Positions 37,431 through 45,515 of a stretch of 64,000 bases of DNA are shown piece by piece. Origin of the DNA: Flavimarina sp. Hel_I_48 (lineage in GTDB: Bacteria; Bacteroidota; Bacteroidia; Flavobacteriales; Flavobacteriaceae). Below the pieces are notes generated by a model, which was not told the DNA's origin, ran no database searches, and saw nothing but the letters and a program-made list of their open reading frames with translations. The DNA lies in contig NZ_JPOL01000002.1 of assembly GCF_000733945.1 (NCBI RefSeq), positions 2,853,001 to 2,917,000 on the forward strand, read 5' to 3'. Both the position numbers and the translations under genes were made by a program. Positions within the stretch are counted from its first letter, which is position 1. Each line of letters starts with the position of its first letter.

Positions 37431-37860
37431 GTTTGTGACATCTACATTTAAGTTCTAATTTGAAGTATTTGGCTAGTTTATTTTATTGATAAATATGGAG
37501 TAAAAAGGTATAAAATAAGCGGTAATTTGAGCTATTTATAAGGGTTTTCAGTTTTATGGTATTTATTTTGTTGAAATTTCTATGGCAGTGAAGCCAATGA
37601 TCGAAAATTGGAAGTCCAATTTAGATAATCAGAGTAAGTAGAAATTCCGATTAAGAGAAAACGGAAATCTGTCCGAATCGTAGAATATACAGCGAAAATT
37701 TATTTGGAAAAGAGGCTGTATTTAGTCATAAAACGCCTGTTTTTTGACCAAAAAAGACCTTTTTTACATATCCGTTAGTAGCCTTAAAATTATTTTAATT
37801 CTAAAAATATCATCCCTGAAGCATAGATTTAAAACAATCCTATGCTTTAAAAACGGATGT

Positions 37861-37953
37861 TGCGTTAGGGATTGCAGTGTAAATCCTTTTTGTGAGGAAC
37901 GAGCAAAAAGATTGAAACGTAAAGCCCGACCCGCAGGGAAACGCCCAAAAACA
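37861..37953 (+). repeat. Dispersed cloverleaf-like element, copy B
   Basis: Starts TGCGTTAGGGATTGCAG and ends GGGAAACGCCCAAAAACAG. All four pairings are present: GCGTT/AACGC, GGATT/AATCC, CTTTTTG/CAAAAAG and CCC/GGG. Same strand as the giant gene upstream. Confidence 0.88.
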
Positions 37954-38109
37954 GCATAAAATAATTAAAGATCAGCAGTTTTGTAAGCGAAAAGAAACTG
38001 TGAAAATGTTGAATTTGATCTCTCATCGCCGCATAAAAAACGGCTCTGTCGAGATATTAAGAATATAAAAACTTTAGTATTCATCATATCTCAAAATAGA
38101 ATAACTATT

Positions 38110-38203
38110 CCGCGTTAGGGATTGCAGTGGAAATCCTTCTTGTGAGGAACGAGTAAAAAGATAGAAACATAAAGCCCTACCCGCAGGGTAACGCCCAAAA
38201 CCA
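38110..38203 (+). repeat. Dispersed cloverleaf-like element, copy C
   Basis: Starts CCGCGTTAGGGATTGCAG. The last arm is TACCC-GCA-GGGTA, which is longer than in copy B and changes both sides together. The middle arm has a T-to-C change (CTTCTTG) that weakens one pair. Confidence 0.88.
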
Positions 38204-38224
38204 ATAAAAAAGAAAACGTACTTT

Positions 38225-38788
38225 TTAAAGGATATTCTCTTCGCTGATCTCTTTATTTCTGCTTTGTCGCTGATGCTCAAAAAATTCCTCGGGTTTTAAA
38301 ATACGCATGGTTTTCTGTACTACGACCGTATTGGAAAGGGTATAAACCTGATCATCTTTATTACGAAGGTGCAGAAAAAAGAGCGTGATATTTTCAACAC
38401 GCCCTTCCATAGGAAAGTCCTTATCGATGATTTCCACAAAGTCACCTATTTTCAATGGATGATTGAAAAACAGGATCAGTCCAGAAGTGATATTACTCAA
38501 CAATGACCATTGCGCAAAAAAAGCAACCCCCAGGATCGTAAGCGCAGAAGTCACATAGGTGAATACTTCAGCGCCAGATAGTCCCCAGATGGCCGCCAGA
38601 AAAAAGGCGAGGATTACAAAAAAGAAAATATTGACAAGCTTGATGACGATCTGCTTCCGGGTAATGTCAAAATTTGCCTTTAAAAAACGTTTTATCACCA
38701 GTCTGACAACGAGATAACGAATCAATAAGAGTATAAGCAGAATACCTACACTTTGTAGGATATGATAATAAAATAGAGGCACGGGCAA
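38225..38788 (-). CDS. Small MscS-family channel protein
   Basis: Up to 187 residues. There are two to three membrane segments, the last being the pore-like helix and beta domain hallmark (SALTILGVAFFAQWSLLSNI ... LKIGDFVEII), then a short soluble end. It lacks the C-terminal alpha/beta domain of full MscS proteins such as the one at the left edge. It therefore belongs to the minimal MscS group, in which a single beta domain follows the pore. No ATG is available; the start is TTG at 38788 or GTG at 38782. It lies 12 bases after the M14 peptidase gene and is probably co-transcribed with it. Confidence 0.85.
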   Translation of the reverse strand: MPVPLFYYHILQSVGILLILLLIRYLVVRLVIKRFLKANFDITRKQIVIKLVNIFFFVILAFFLAAIWGLSGAEVFTYVTSALTILGVAFFAQWSLLSNITSGLILFFNHPLKIGDFVEIIDKDFPMEGRVENITLFFLHLRNKDDQVYTLSNTVVVQKTMRILKPEEFFEHQRQSRNKEISEENIL

Positions 38789-38800
38789 TAGGTTTTAATT

Positions 38801-41281
38801 TCAGAAAGTATACGAATTATCATTTACAAAGAAAATCGCATTTGCAAAAATAAGCTTTCCATTCTGCCAAAACGCCCTAAAAAGTGGATCGTCTACCATA
38901 TAAATTACGCTGCCCCTTCCTATGCGCTGTTCTCCAAAAACCAAAGAATTTTTGAGTCCTTTTAAAGCATCTTCCCCGGCAAATCCAGAGACGTTCACGG
39001 GCTCTTTGATATACCCCACATTAAAACCATCTTCTAAATAAGAGTAGCTGTCGCTACCCAGTTTGAGGCTAAAATAATCCTGACCATAACCAAACGCCAG
39101 CGGATGTGTGGTGTCCAGTTCTGTTTTAAAAATGCTCCCGGTAATGAGGTCTTTGGTGCTTTCTTTTTCAAGATCAGAATAGGGTATCAGCTTAACAACA
39201 CTATCGTTTTTTTCTTCTTTTGGTTTGTTTTCTTTAAGGCCGAAACCGTCGTTACCAGCCAGTGTTTTGAGTGCGCCATCAACTGCAATGAGTTTGCCGC
39301 CATCCTGAACCCAGTTTTTTATTTTTTCGATAGACTTATCGTCAACTACAGCATTATAATAACCATTTGGCATGATCAAAATATCAAAATCATGAAGGTC
39401 TGTCGCCACTAGATCACTCGTATTTATGGGAAGTACGGGATAATTGAGATCCTGCTCAAAGAAATACCAGGTAGCACCAAATGCCAGCGAGGAAACTCCA
39501 TCGCCTTTAAGCAATCCAACTTTTGGCTGGTTGATGATCGACACATCTCCAGAACCAAAATCTGGTCCAGAAGTGGCAAAACTGGTTCGCGTGGATTTTA
39601 AGTCCCGGTGAAATTTATTGGCGATTTCAGTCAATTTTTGATCAAAATCGGGCATTTTTGCGTTGTCGCTACGCGTGATTACCAGAGAACCACGCTCGTA
39701 TTTAGCACCATCGTTTTCAAGGGGTTTATAGGTAAAACGGACTTTTATATCATTTTTGATCAATTCTGCCAGGAAACGGGCATCTTCCATACTGTCCCAT
39801 TTGCTGATGTAACCTGCCGCATCTGGCGTTGCCGTAGCCGAAGCGTTCCTAGATGGCACGGCAGCGTTCGCTTCTACCAGAGAAGTGCTCGCCACAGCTT
39901 CCAGGCCGTAGGCTTGTGGCAGGCTCCAGGCGGTTATGTCATAAGTTATAGGCGTTGAAAGCTTCGCATTTGCATCAAAAAGTACCTTTACCATGGTGCT
40001 TTTAGGTTGGTCTGTGCTTATTACAAGAGCCGATTCATAGTCCATTTTTCCTTTTCCATTTTGACCATAATTAAAGCCGCGAACGGAACCTTTACCGGTA
40101 TAACCATATTGAATCTCATGACGATCCAATAAGGTTGCGAGTGCGGCAAGCCTATCTGGACTGCCTTTTAATACATAACTTTTGTATTCAAAATCCTTAG
40201 GGCTAAAGAACTTATGGAATTCTGTATTAAGTTTTTCAACATTTTTTGAAGCGGTTTCTACAGTTGCCAAACCAGTGGTCACGTGATGCGCAACGCGATC
40301 TACAAGCGTAAGTACATAACCTTCATCCGTTTTGATTCCCAGGCCGGCACTTCCGTTTCCGCCCTGTTCGTAAGTCATCCCAATCGCGCCCATATATAGC
40401 GGATAAGTATCACCATAGCTGGGATACAGCAGGTCAAAACGCTCCCTCGTAAAGAAAAGCCAACCGTTTTGATCAAAATATTTCGCGTTGTTTTTACCAA
40501 TTTCCGTTTGAAAATCACGCTGAAAATCGGTGATTACTTCGTGAAATGGTTCCGCGGCAGGCGCAAAATAATAAGGTTCGTTGATGCCCTGCTCATGAAA
40601 ATCCACATGAATTTGAGGCATCCACTGGTTGTAAACTTTTAATCGCTGCCGCGTTTCTACCTGCGAGGCCCAGGCCCAGTCACGATTGAGATCAAAAAGA
40701 TAATGGTTTGGCCGGCCACCGGGCCAGGGTTCATTATGTTCTGCTGCCGCGCGATCTATACTGTAGGGCTCGGTTTTTACCTGGTTGTACCAGTTCGCAT
40801 AACGATCCCGGCCGTCTGGATTTACACAGGGATCCATGATTACGACTACATTTTGCAACCATTCTTTTTTTTCGGTAATTAGTTTGTAGACGGTTTCCAT
40901 AGCAGCTTCCGTGCTGCTGGCCTCGTTGCCATGCACATTGTAGCTCAGCCAGACTATTGTTTTATCTGGAGTGGCGCTTCCATCTAAAAGTCCGGCATTT
41001 TTTAGGTTGTTTTGGCGTATTTCTTCCAGATTGCCCAGGTTTTCTGGTGTAGAAACCACCGCATAGGTAAGTGGCCGCCGCTCGTTTGTCTTTCCATATT
41101 CCTGATACGTGACCCAATCCGAATTTTCGGCAACGTCTTTGAAATAATTTACCACGTCTGCATGCCGTGAAAATTGGGTGCCAAGGGTGTAGCACAGAAA
41201 TTCTTCCGGGGATTTTAGGTTCTGGGCACTGAGTGTGACCGATAAAAATAAGAATACAAGAGCGAGTCGGTTTTTGAGCAT
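38801..41281 (-). CDS. Secreted M14-family zinc carboxypeptidase
   Basis: 826 residues with a signal peptide (RLALVFLFLSVTLSAQN). The M14 domain has the zinc motif NVHGNEAS with His117 and Glu120, the substrate-binding NPDGRDR and DLNRDW motifs, a later IHVDFHEQG carrying the third ligand His, and a Glu in MTYEQGGNG fitting the catalytic position. The C-terminal half (about 500-826) resembles a glutamine-amidotransferase-like alpha/beta domain (DLHDFDILIMPNGYYNAV, VQDGGKLIAVDG), a known fusion in Bacteroidota M14 proteins. It probably degrades peptides outside the inner membrane. ATG start; divergent from bshC. Confidence 0.87.
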   Translation of the reverse strand: MLKNRLALVFLFLSVTLSAQNLKSPEEFLCYTLGTQFSRHADVVNYFKDVAENSDWVTYQEYGKTNERRPLTYAVVSTPENLGNLEEIRQNNLKNAGLLDGSATPDKTIVWLSYNVHGNEASSTEAAMETVYKLITEKKEWLQNVVVIMDPCVNPDGRDRYANWYNQVKTEPYSIDRAAAEHNEPWPGGRPNHYLFDLNRDWAWASQVETRQRLKVYNQWMPQIHVDFHEQGINEPYYFAPAAEPFHEVITDFQRDFQTEIGKNNAKYFDQNGWLFFTRERFDLLYPSYGDTYPLYMGAIGMTYEQGGNGSAGLGIKTDEGYVLTLVDRVAHHVTTGLATVETASKNVEKLNTEFHKFFSPKDFEYKSYVLKGSPDRLAALATLLDRHEIQYGYTGKGSVRGFNYGQNGKGKMDYESALVISTDQPKSTMVKVLFDANAKLSTPITYDITAWSLPQAYGLEAVASTSLVEANAAVPSRNASATATPDAAGYISKWDSMEDARFLAELIKNDIKVRFTYKPLENDGAKYERGSLVITRSDNAKMPDFDQKLTEIANKFHRDLKSTRTSFATSGPDFGSGDVSIINQPKVGLLKGDGVSSLAFGATWYFFEQDLNYPVLPINTSDLVATDLHDFDILIMPNGYYNAVVDDKSIEKIKNWVQDGGKLIAVDGALKTLAGNDGFGLKENKPKEEKNDSVVKLIPYSDLEKESTKDLITGSIFKTELDTTHPLAFGYGQDYFSLKLGSDSYSYLEDGFNVGYIKEPVNVSGFAGEDALKGLKNSLVFGEQRIGRGSVIYMVDDPLFRAFWQNGKLIFANAIFFVNDNSYTF

Positions 41282-41347
41282 AAAAGTTGGAATTTTGAAA
41301 TCTAAAACTACTAAAAACTAGACAATAGTGAATCCTTCCATTTAATG

Positions 41348-41355
41348 TAACTTTG
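41348..41355 (+). promoter_or_regulatory. TAnnTTTG -7 element of bshC
   Basis: TAACTTTG is an exact consensus match about 76 bases before the bshC ATG. The -33 box is not clear. Confidence 0.45.
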
Positions 41356-41431
41356 ATATTTTAGGATTATGTATTTTTTGCGCTATAAAGTGCGAAGATG
41401 TGTGATTTTTACATCAAATATGCTGCTTGCT

Positions 41432-43042
41432 ATGAACATTCATAAAATCCCCTATTCAGAAACCGGTTATTTTTCTAAAATCATCTGTGACTACCTGGAA
41501 AAAAAGGAATCGATAACTTCCTTTTACCACCGTTCTGCTGAGATAGAGTCCTTCAAAGCGCAAATAAAAGAAAAGAAAAGTTTTACCGCTGAAAACAGAC
41601 AAATCCTGGTAAAAACACTTCAAAACCAGTATAAATCGATCAAAATCAGCCAAAAAACGGCCGAAAATATCGATTTATTAGAGAAAGATTCAACGTTTAC
41701 CATAACTACGGGCCACCAACTCAATCTTTTTACCGGACCGTTATATTTTCTATACAAAATCATTCATACGATCACGCTTTCCCAGAAGTTAAAATCCCAT
41801 TATCCCGAGCAGGATTTTGTGCCCGTATACTGGATGGCGACAGAGGATCATGATTTTGACGAGATCAATTACTTTAATTTAAATGGTAAAAAATTCCGCT
41901 GGAACCGTACCGACATCACAGATAATAATAAGGGTGCCGTTGGTGAATTGTTTACCGAAGGCCTGGATGCCGTGCACGAACAGTTTTGCGCAGAAATAGG
42001 AAGTACCAGAATCGCTAAAAAGCTTTGCAATCTTTTTTCTGAAAGTTATTTAGAACACAAGAATCTCACGGAAGCTACGCGTTACCTGGCAAACGAACTT
42101 TTTGCTGAATATGGCCTGGTGATTATAGATGCCAATGCAGCAGCTTTAAAGCGGAATTTTATCCCTTTTATGGAACGGGAATTAAAAGAGCAGATTTCCT
42201 TTAAAACAGTAGAAAAAACGACTGAAAAGCTTGAAAAATCAGGGTATTCCATCCAGGTTTCTCCCAGGGAAATCAATCTTTTTTATTTAAAAGACGGACT
42301 AAGAGAACGTATTATTGAACGTGATGGGGCATTTTTTGTTCACGATACCCAAATGGAGTTTTCGCAAGAAGAGATTCTAAAAGAACTACAAAATTATCCA
42401 GAACGCTTTAGTCCCAATGTGATTATGCGTCCCTTGTATCAGGAAGTGATTCTACCGAACCTCTGTTATATAGGTGGAGGCGGGGAGCTTGCGTACTGGC
42501 TTGAACTAAAAGACTATTTTGAAGCGGTACAGGTTCCTTTTCCCATACTCATGCTGCGCAATTCTGCCCTGATCATGACCGAAAAACAGTTCGACAAAGC
42601 AAAAAAAATGGATCTTGAGATTGCAGATTTATTTCAGGATAACAATGATCTGGTAAACCGTAGAATACGTAAAATATCAAATATTGATATTGACTTTTCC
42701 CCTCAAAAGGAACATCTGATCAATCAATTTGAAGAAATGTACACTATCGCTGAAAAAACCGATGTAACCTTTCTTGGCGCCGTAAAAGCGCAGGAAGTAA
42801 AACAGTTAAAAGGTTTAGATCATTTAGAAAAGCGTTTGCTAAAAGCCCAAAAAAGAAAGCTTGGCGATGAAGTTAAACGACTTACCGCACTACAGTTAGA
42901 ACTCTTTCCTCGGGAAAATCTGCAGGAGCGCATAAATAATTTTTCAGAGTTTTATATCGAATATGGCGAGAAGCTAATACCCCAATTAATGGAGTCGCTA
43001 GATCCGCTTAACGAAGACTTTAGCGTTATCGTTTTTGAATAG
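41432..43042 (+). CDS. bshC: Bacillithiol synthase (cysteine-adding enzyme)
   Basis: 536 residues from the ATG at 41432 (IHKIPYSETGYFSKIICDYL). The frame is open to 41369, but BshC proteins begin at this point. The family motifs are evident: TTGHQLNLFTGPLYFLYKI in the Rossmann-like core, PVYWMATEDHDFDEI, and a C-terminal coiled-coil region (KRLLKAQKRKLGDEVKRL). BshC adds cysteine to glucosaminyl-malate, the last step in making the thiol bacillithiol. bshA lies at 6.3 kb. It is transcribed apart from its neighbours and converges on the GHMP kinase gene. Confidence 0.93.
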   Translation: MNIHKIPYSETGYFSKIICDYLEKKESITSFYHRSAEIESFKAQIKEKKSFTAENRQILVKTLQNQYKSIKISQKTAENIDLLEKDSTFTITTGHQLNLFTGPLYFLYKIIHTITLSQKLKSHYPEQDFVPVYWMATEDHDFDEINYFNLNGKKFRWNRTDITDNNKGAVGELFTEGLDAVHEQFCAEIGSTRIAKKLCNLFSESYLEHKNLTEATRYLANELFAEYGLVIIDANAAALKRNFIPFMERELKEQISFKTVEKTTEKLEKSGYSIQVSPREINLFYLKDGLRERIIERDGAFFVHDTQMEFSQEEILKELQNYPERFSPNVIMRPLYQEVILPNLCYIGGGGELAYWLELKDYFEAVQVPFPILMLRNSALIMTEKQFDKAKKMDLEIADLFQDNNDLVNRRIRKISNIDIDFSPQKEHLINQFEEMYTIAEKTDVTFLGAVKAQEVKQLKGLDHLEKRLLKAQKRKLGDEVKRLTALQLELFPRENLQERINNFSEFYIEYGEKLIPQLMESLDPLNEDFSVIVFE

Positions 43043-43122
43043 AAGCTTCTGTAAATTTATGGGAAAGTAATAAGTAGAATCAAACTTTCAGATGGTAATT
43101 TTTAATCTTTTCTTCTGTGGTT

Positions 43123-44043
43123 TTATAGAATCATAGCATTGTAGGGAACAATCGTAGTAAACCCTTTAACCTTAAAATACTCCATTTCCTTTAGCGAGCC
43201 GGTCGCCAGTATAAAATCGCCGCCCCAGCCGCCCAGGCTTTTAATACTACCTTGATAATCAGGAAAAAGTCTTGATTTTACCGTTGGCAAACCTAGCAAG
43301 TTTGAAAGAATATTTTCATGTTGTGTCATTAAATATTCAAATTCATTCAATGTTGAAACCACTAAAAGAGACCGGGTCAGTTCTGAGATCTCTTTTACTT
43401 TATCTTGAAGTTCGTTTAATGGCTGACTTCTATACTTTTTTACCGCCTCACGGGTATTTTGCTTTTGATTTAAATGAATAAAAAAAAGCTGGTCTGAAAA
43501 ATTTGGAGCAAAAGGAGCGTCTTCAACTATTGGTTTTTTATCTTTTAAATGATATAAAATAGGTGCGTCATGGTGTGCGCACGCAATATCATAACCACTA
43601 CCTCCAAAGGTTTTTTGTAGTAAGTCATAGGGGTTGACCATTGCCCAGGACGCTACATTATTTATAAGCGTAGAAGAGGAGCCCAGGCCCCAATCCCGAT
43701 GAAAATCAAGTTCGGTTGTAACCTGAATATTATTATCAGCGGCTAAAAAATCCGGATTCAGCTCTTTTGCGGCACAAAGTATTTGATAAAGTCGAGCTTT
43801 TGGATCGTTTAAATTCTGCTGAAAAGCCTTATTATTTAAGCTTTTCAGGTCAATATTTGCCTCAAACCAGCAGTTTTTATTTTCGTCCAGGCTTGACCAA
43901 AATAAACCTTCTTTTTTTGATTGGGTCACGGTTAGCGACTGTCCTTTTTTTGTGGGAAGTGCTAAAGCTAGCGCACCATCAAGTACGAGGTATTCACCCG
44001 TTATGAGTAGTTTTCCGTTACTTTGAAAGATTTTTTGGTTCAA
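43123..44043 (-). CDS. GHMP-family kinase (probable mevalonate-pathway kinase)
   Basis: 306 residues with the GHMP ATP-binding motif DWGLGSSSTLI around residues 135-145 and an N-terminal SNGKLLITGEYLVLDGA, the usual first GHMP motif. A GGSGYDIACAHHDAPI segment further on supplies the catalytic Asp. A C-terminal GGWGGDFILATG completes the fold. It follows the HMG-CoA reductase gene by nine bases, so it likely phosphorylates mevalonate or a phosphomevalonate in isoprenoid synthesis; which step is uncertain. The start is a TTG at 44043, as no ATG exists between the upstream stop and the first motif. Confidence 0.85.
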   Translation of the reverse strand: MNQKIFQSNGKLLITGEYLVLDGALALALPTKKGQSLTVTQSKKEGLFWSSLDENKNCWFEANIDLKSLNNKAFQQNLNDPKARLYQILCAAKELNPDFLAADNNIQVTTELDFHRDWGLGSSSTLINNVASWAMVNPYDLLQKTFGGSGYDIACAHHDAPILYHLKDKKPIVEDAPFAPNFSDQLFFIHLNQKQNTREAVKKYRSQPLNELQDKVKEISELTRSLLVVSTLNEFEYLMTQHENILSNLLGLPTVKSRLFPDYQGSIKSLGGWGGDFILATGSLKEMEYFKVKGFTTIVPYNAMIL

Positions 44044-44052
44044 GGATTTCTC

Positions 44053-45369
44053 TTATTTTCTAATGCTTTCTACGTAATGCTCAACTGCGCTATGGGTAAC
44101 TTTATGGGTTTTGAAATGATTTATTGCCTGGGATTTTTCATCATCATTGGCGCTCATTTGGTTCAGTATGTTCATGAGGTGCATTTTCATATGTCCCTTT
44201 TGAATTCCCGTAGTGGTAAGTGACTTAATGGCACCAAAATTTTGCGCAAGACCTGCAACCGCAACGATCTGCATCAATTCTTCTGCACTGGGATTGCCCA
44301 GAAGTTCCAGATTTAATTTAACAAGTGGATGGATGTTTGTAAGTCCGCCCACGGTGCCCAGGGCAAGCGGTAATTTTATGGAGAAGGTAAAATTTCCATT
44401 TTCCAGTTCTACTTTTGTAAGGCTGCTGTAGCTTCCTTTTCTTGCCGCATAGGCATGAATACCCGCTTCTACCGCCCTAAAATCATTACCGGTAGCGATA
44501 ACCACGGCATCTACGCCATTCATTATACCTTTATTATGGGTAACGGCACGGTAAGGTTCAATTTGTGCAATCTTTACCGCTTGTTCAAATTTTGTTGCAA
44601 AGAGCTGCGCATCAAAACCTGGACCATCAGCGAGTTCTTCAATGGGGCAACTCACAGATGCTACGGCGATACATTCTGGTACATAATTGGAAAGTATGCT
44701 CATGATAATCTGTAGCCTACCGTCGTAATCCCTTGCGATCTCGTGGCTTTCAAATTCCCGCTGAAAGGTTTCGGCAAATTGTTCCAGGCAACTGTTGATG
44801 AAATTGGCACCCATGGCATCAAGTGTCTCAAAGGTGCATTGTAACTGATAGTAATTATTTAAATGCTTCGTTTTATTTTTTAAAACAATATCCAGAATGC
44901 CACCACCACGGTCTTCCATTTTTTTTGTAATGGGCTTCGCTTCTTTTATGAGCTTTGATTTTATTTCTTCAAAAAAGAGAATGAGCTCGTCAGGTTCGCC
45001 GTCATAAGTAAAATGAACGTGGCCTACCTTCACTGTACCCAGAATTTCAGTTTTAAAGCCTCCGCGGGTCATCCAGAATTTTGCGGCTTTACTGGCGGCC
45101 GCCACAACAGAACTTTCTTCAATTGCCATGGGGATAGCATAAGGTCTGTCATTTATTAGAAAGTTGGGCGCAACGCCCAGCGGCAAATAATAATTTGAAA
45201 TCGTGTTTTCAATAAACTCATCATGGAGTTGCTGTAGTTTATCATCCCCGTTCCAATATTGCTTTAAAATAGCTTTAGCGTTGGGGTTCTCGCTCAAATA
45301 CTGGTCAGAAATCCAGTCTATTTTTTCTGTTTTGGAAAGGCGGGAAAATCCCTGAATAGTTTTAGACAT
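44053..45369 (-). CDS. mvaA: Hydroxymethylglutaryl-CoA reductase, class II (degradative type)
   Basis: 438 residues from the ATG at 45369 (the frame opens four codons earlier). Class II motifs are present: EESSVVAAASKAAKFW with the catalytic Glu, LDAMGANFINS, the Lys of THNKGIMNGVDAV, the Asp of TGNDFRAVEAG, GTVGGLTNIHP, and the C-terminal catalytic His in GIQKGHMKMH. The enzyme interconverts HMG-CoA and mevalonate. Class II enzymes were named for mevalonate degradation in Pseudomonas, but in flavobacteria they serve the mevalonate route to isoprenoids, which fits the adjacent GHMP kinase. A strong terminator (45458-45497) lies behind its promoter region, ending secA. Confidence 0.93.
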   Translation of the reverse strand: MSKTIQGFSRLSKTEKIDWISDQYLSENPNAKAILKQYWNGDDKLQQLHDEFIENTISNYYLPLGVAPNFLINDRPYAIPMAIEESSVVAAASKAAKFWMTRGGFKTEILGTVKVGHVHFTYDGEPDELILFFEEIKSKLIKEAKPITKKMEDRGGGILDIVLKNKTKHLNNYYQLQCTFETLDAMGANFINSCLEQFAETFQREFESHEIARDYDGRLQIIMSILSNYVPECIAVASVSCPIEELADGPGFDAQLFATKFEQAVKIAQIEPYRAVTHNKGIMNGVDAVVIATGNDFRAVEAGIHAYAARKGSYSSLTKVELENGNFTFSIKLPLALGTVGGLTNIHPLVKLNLELLGNPSAEELMQIVAVAGLAQNFGAIKSLTTTGIQKGHMKMHLMNILNQMSANDDEKSQAINHFKTHKVTHSAVEHYVESIRK

Positions 45370-45457
45370 AATGCACAACAAAACGATTAAAGGGTAAATA
45401 TACCATTTTAGTAGGTTTTATATGAAATTATACCAACTACAGGTTCAATGCTAGCCA

Positions 45458-45497
45458 TAAAAAAACCTCAAAAGCTTTCTAAGCTTTTGAGGTTTTC
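45458..45497 (-). terminator. Hairpin terminator of secA
   Basis: A perfect 16-bp stem, AAAACCTCAAAAGCTT with AAGCTTTTGAGGTTTT around a TCT loop, followed on the minus strand by a T run. Confidence 0.9.
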
Positions 45498-45515
45498 AAT
45501 AAATCTGATTATTGA

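Larger units (their letters stand above)
37431..38224. other. Intergenic region with two dispersed repeats
   Basis: About 790 bases between the giant gene terminator and the 3' end of the small mscS gene. It holds element copies B and C, 249 bases apart, in AT-rich sequence. I see no credible gene; the open frame that runs through copy B reflects the repeat. Confidence 0.6.
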
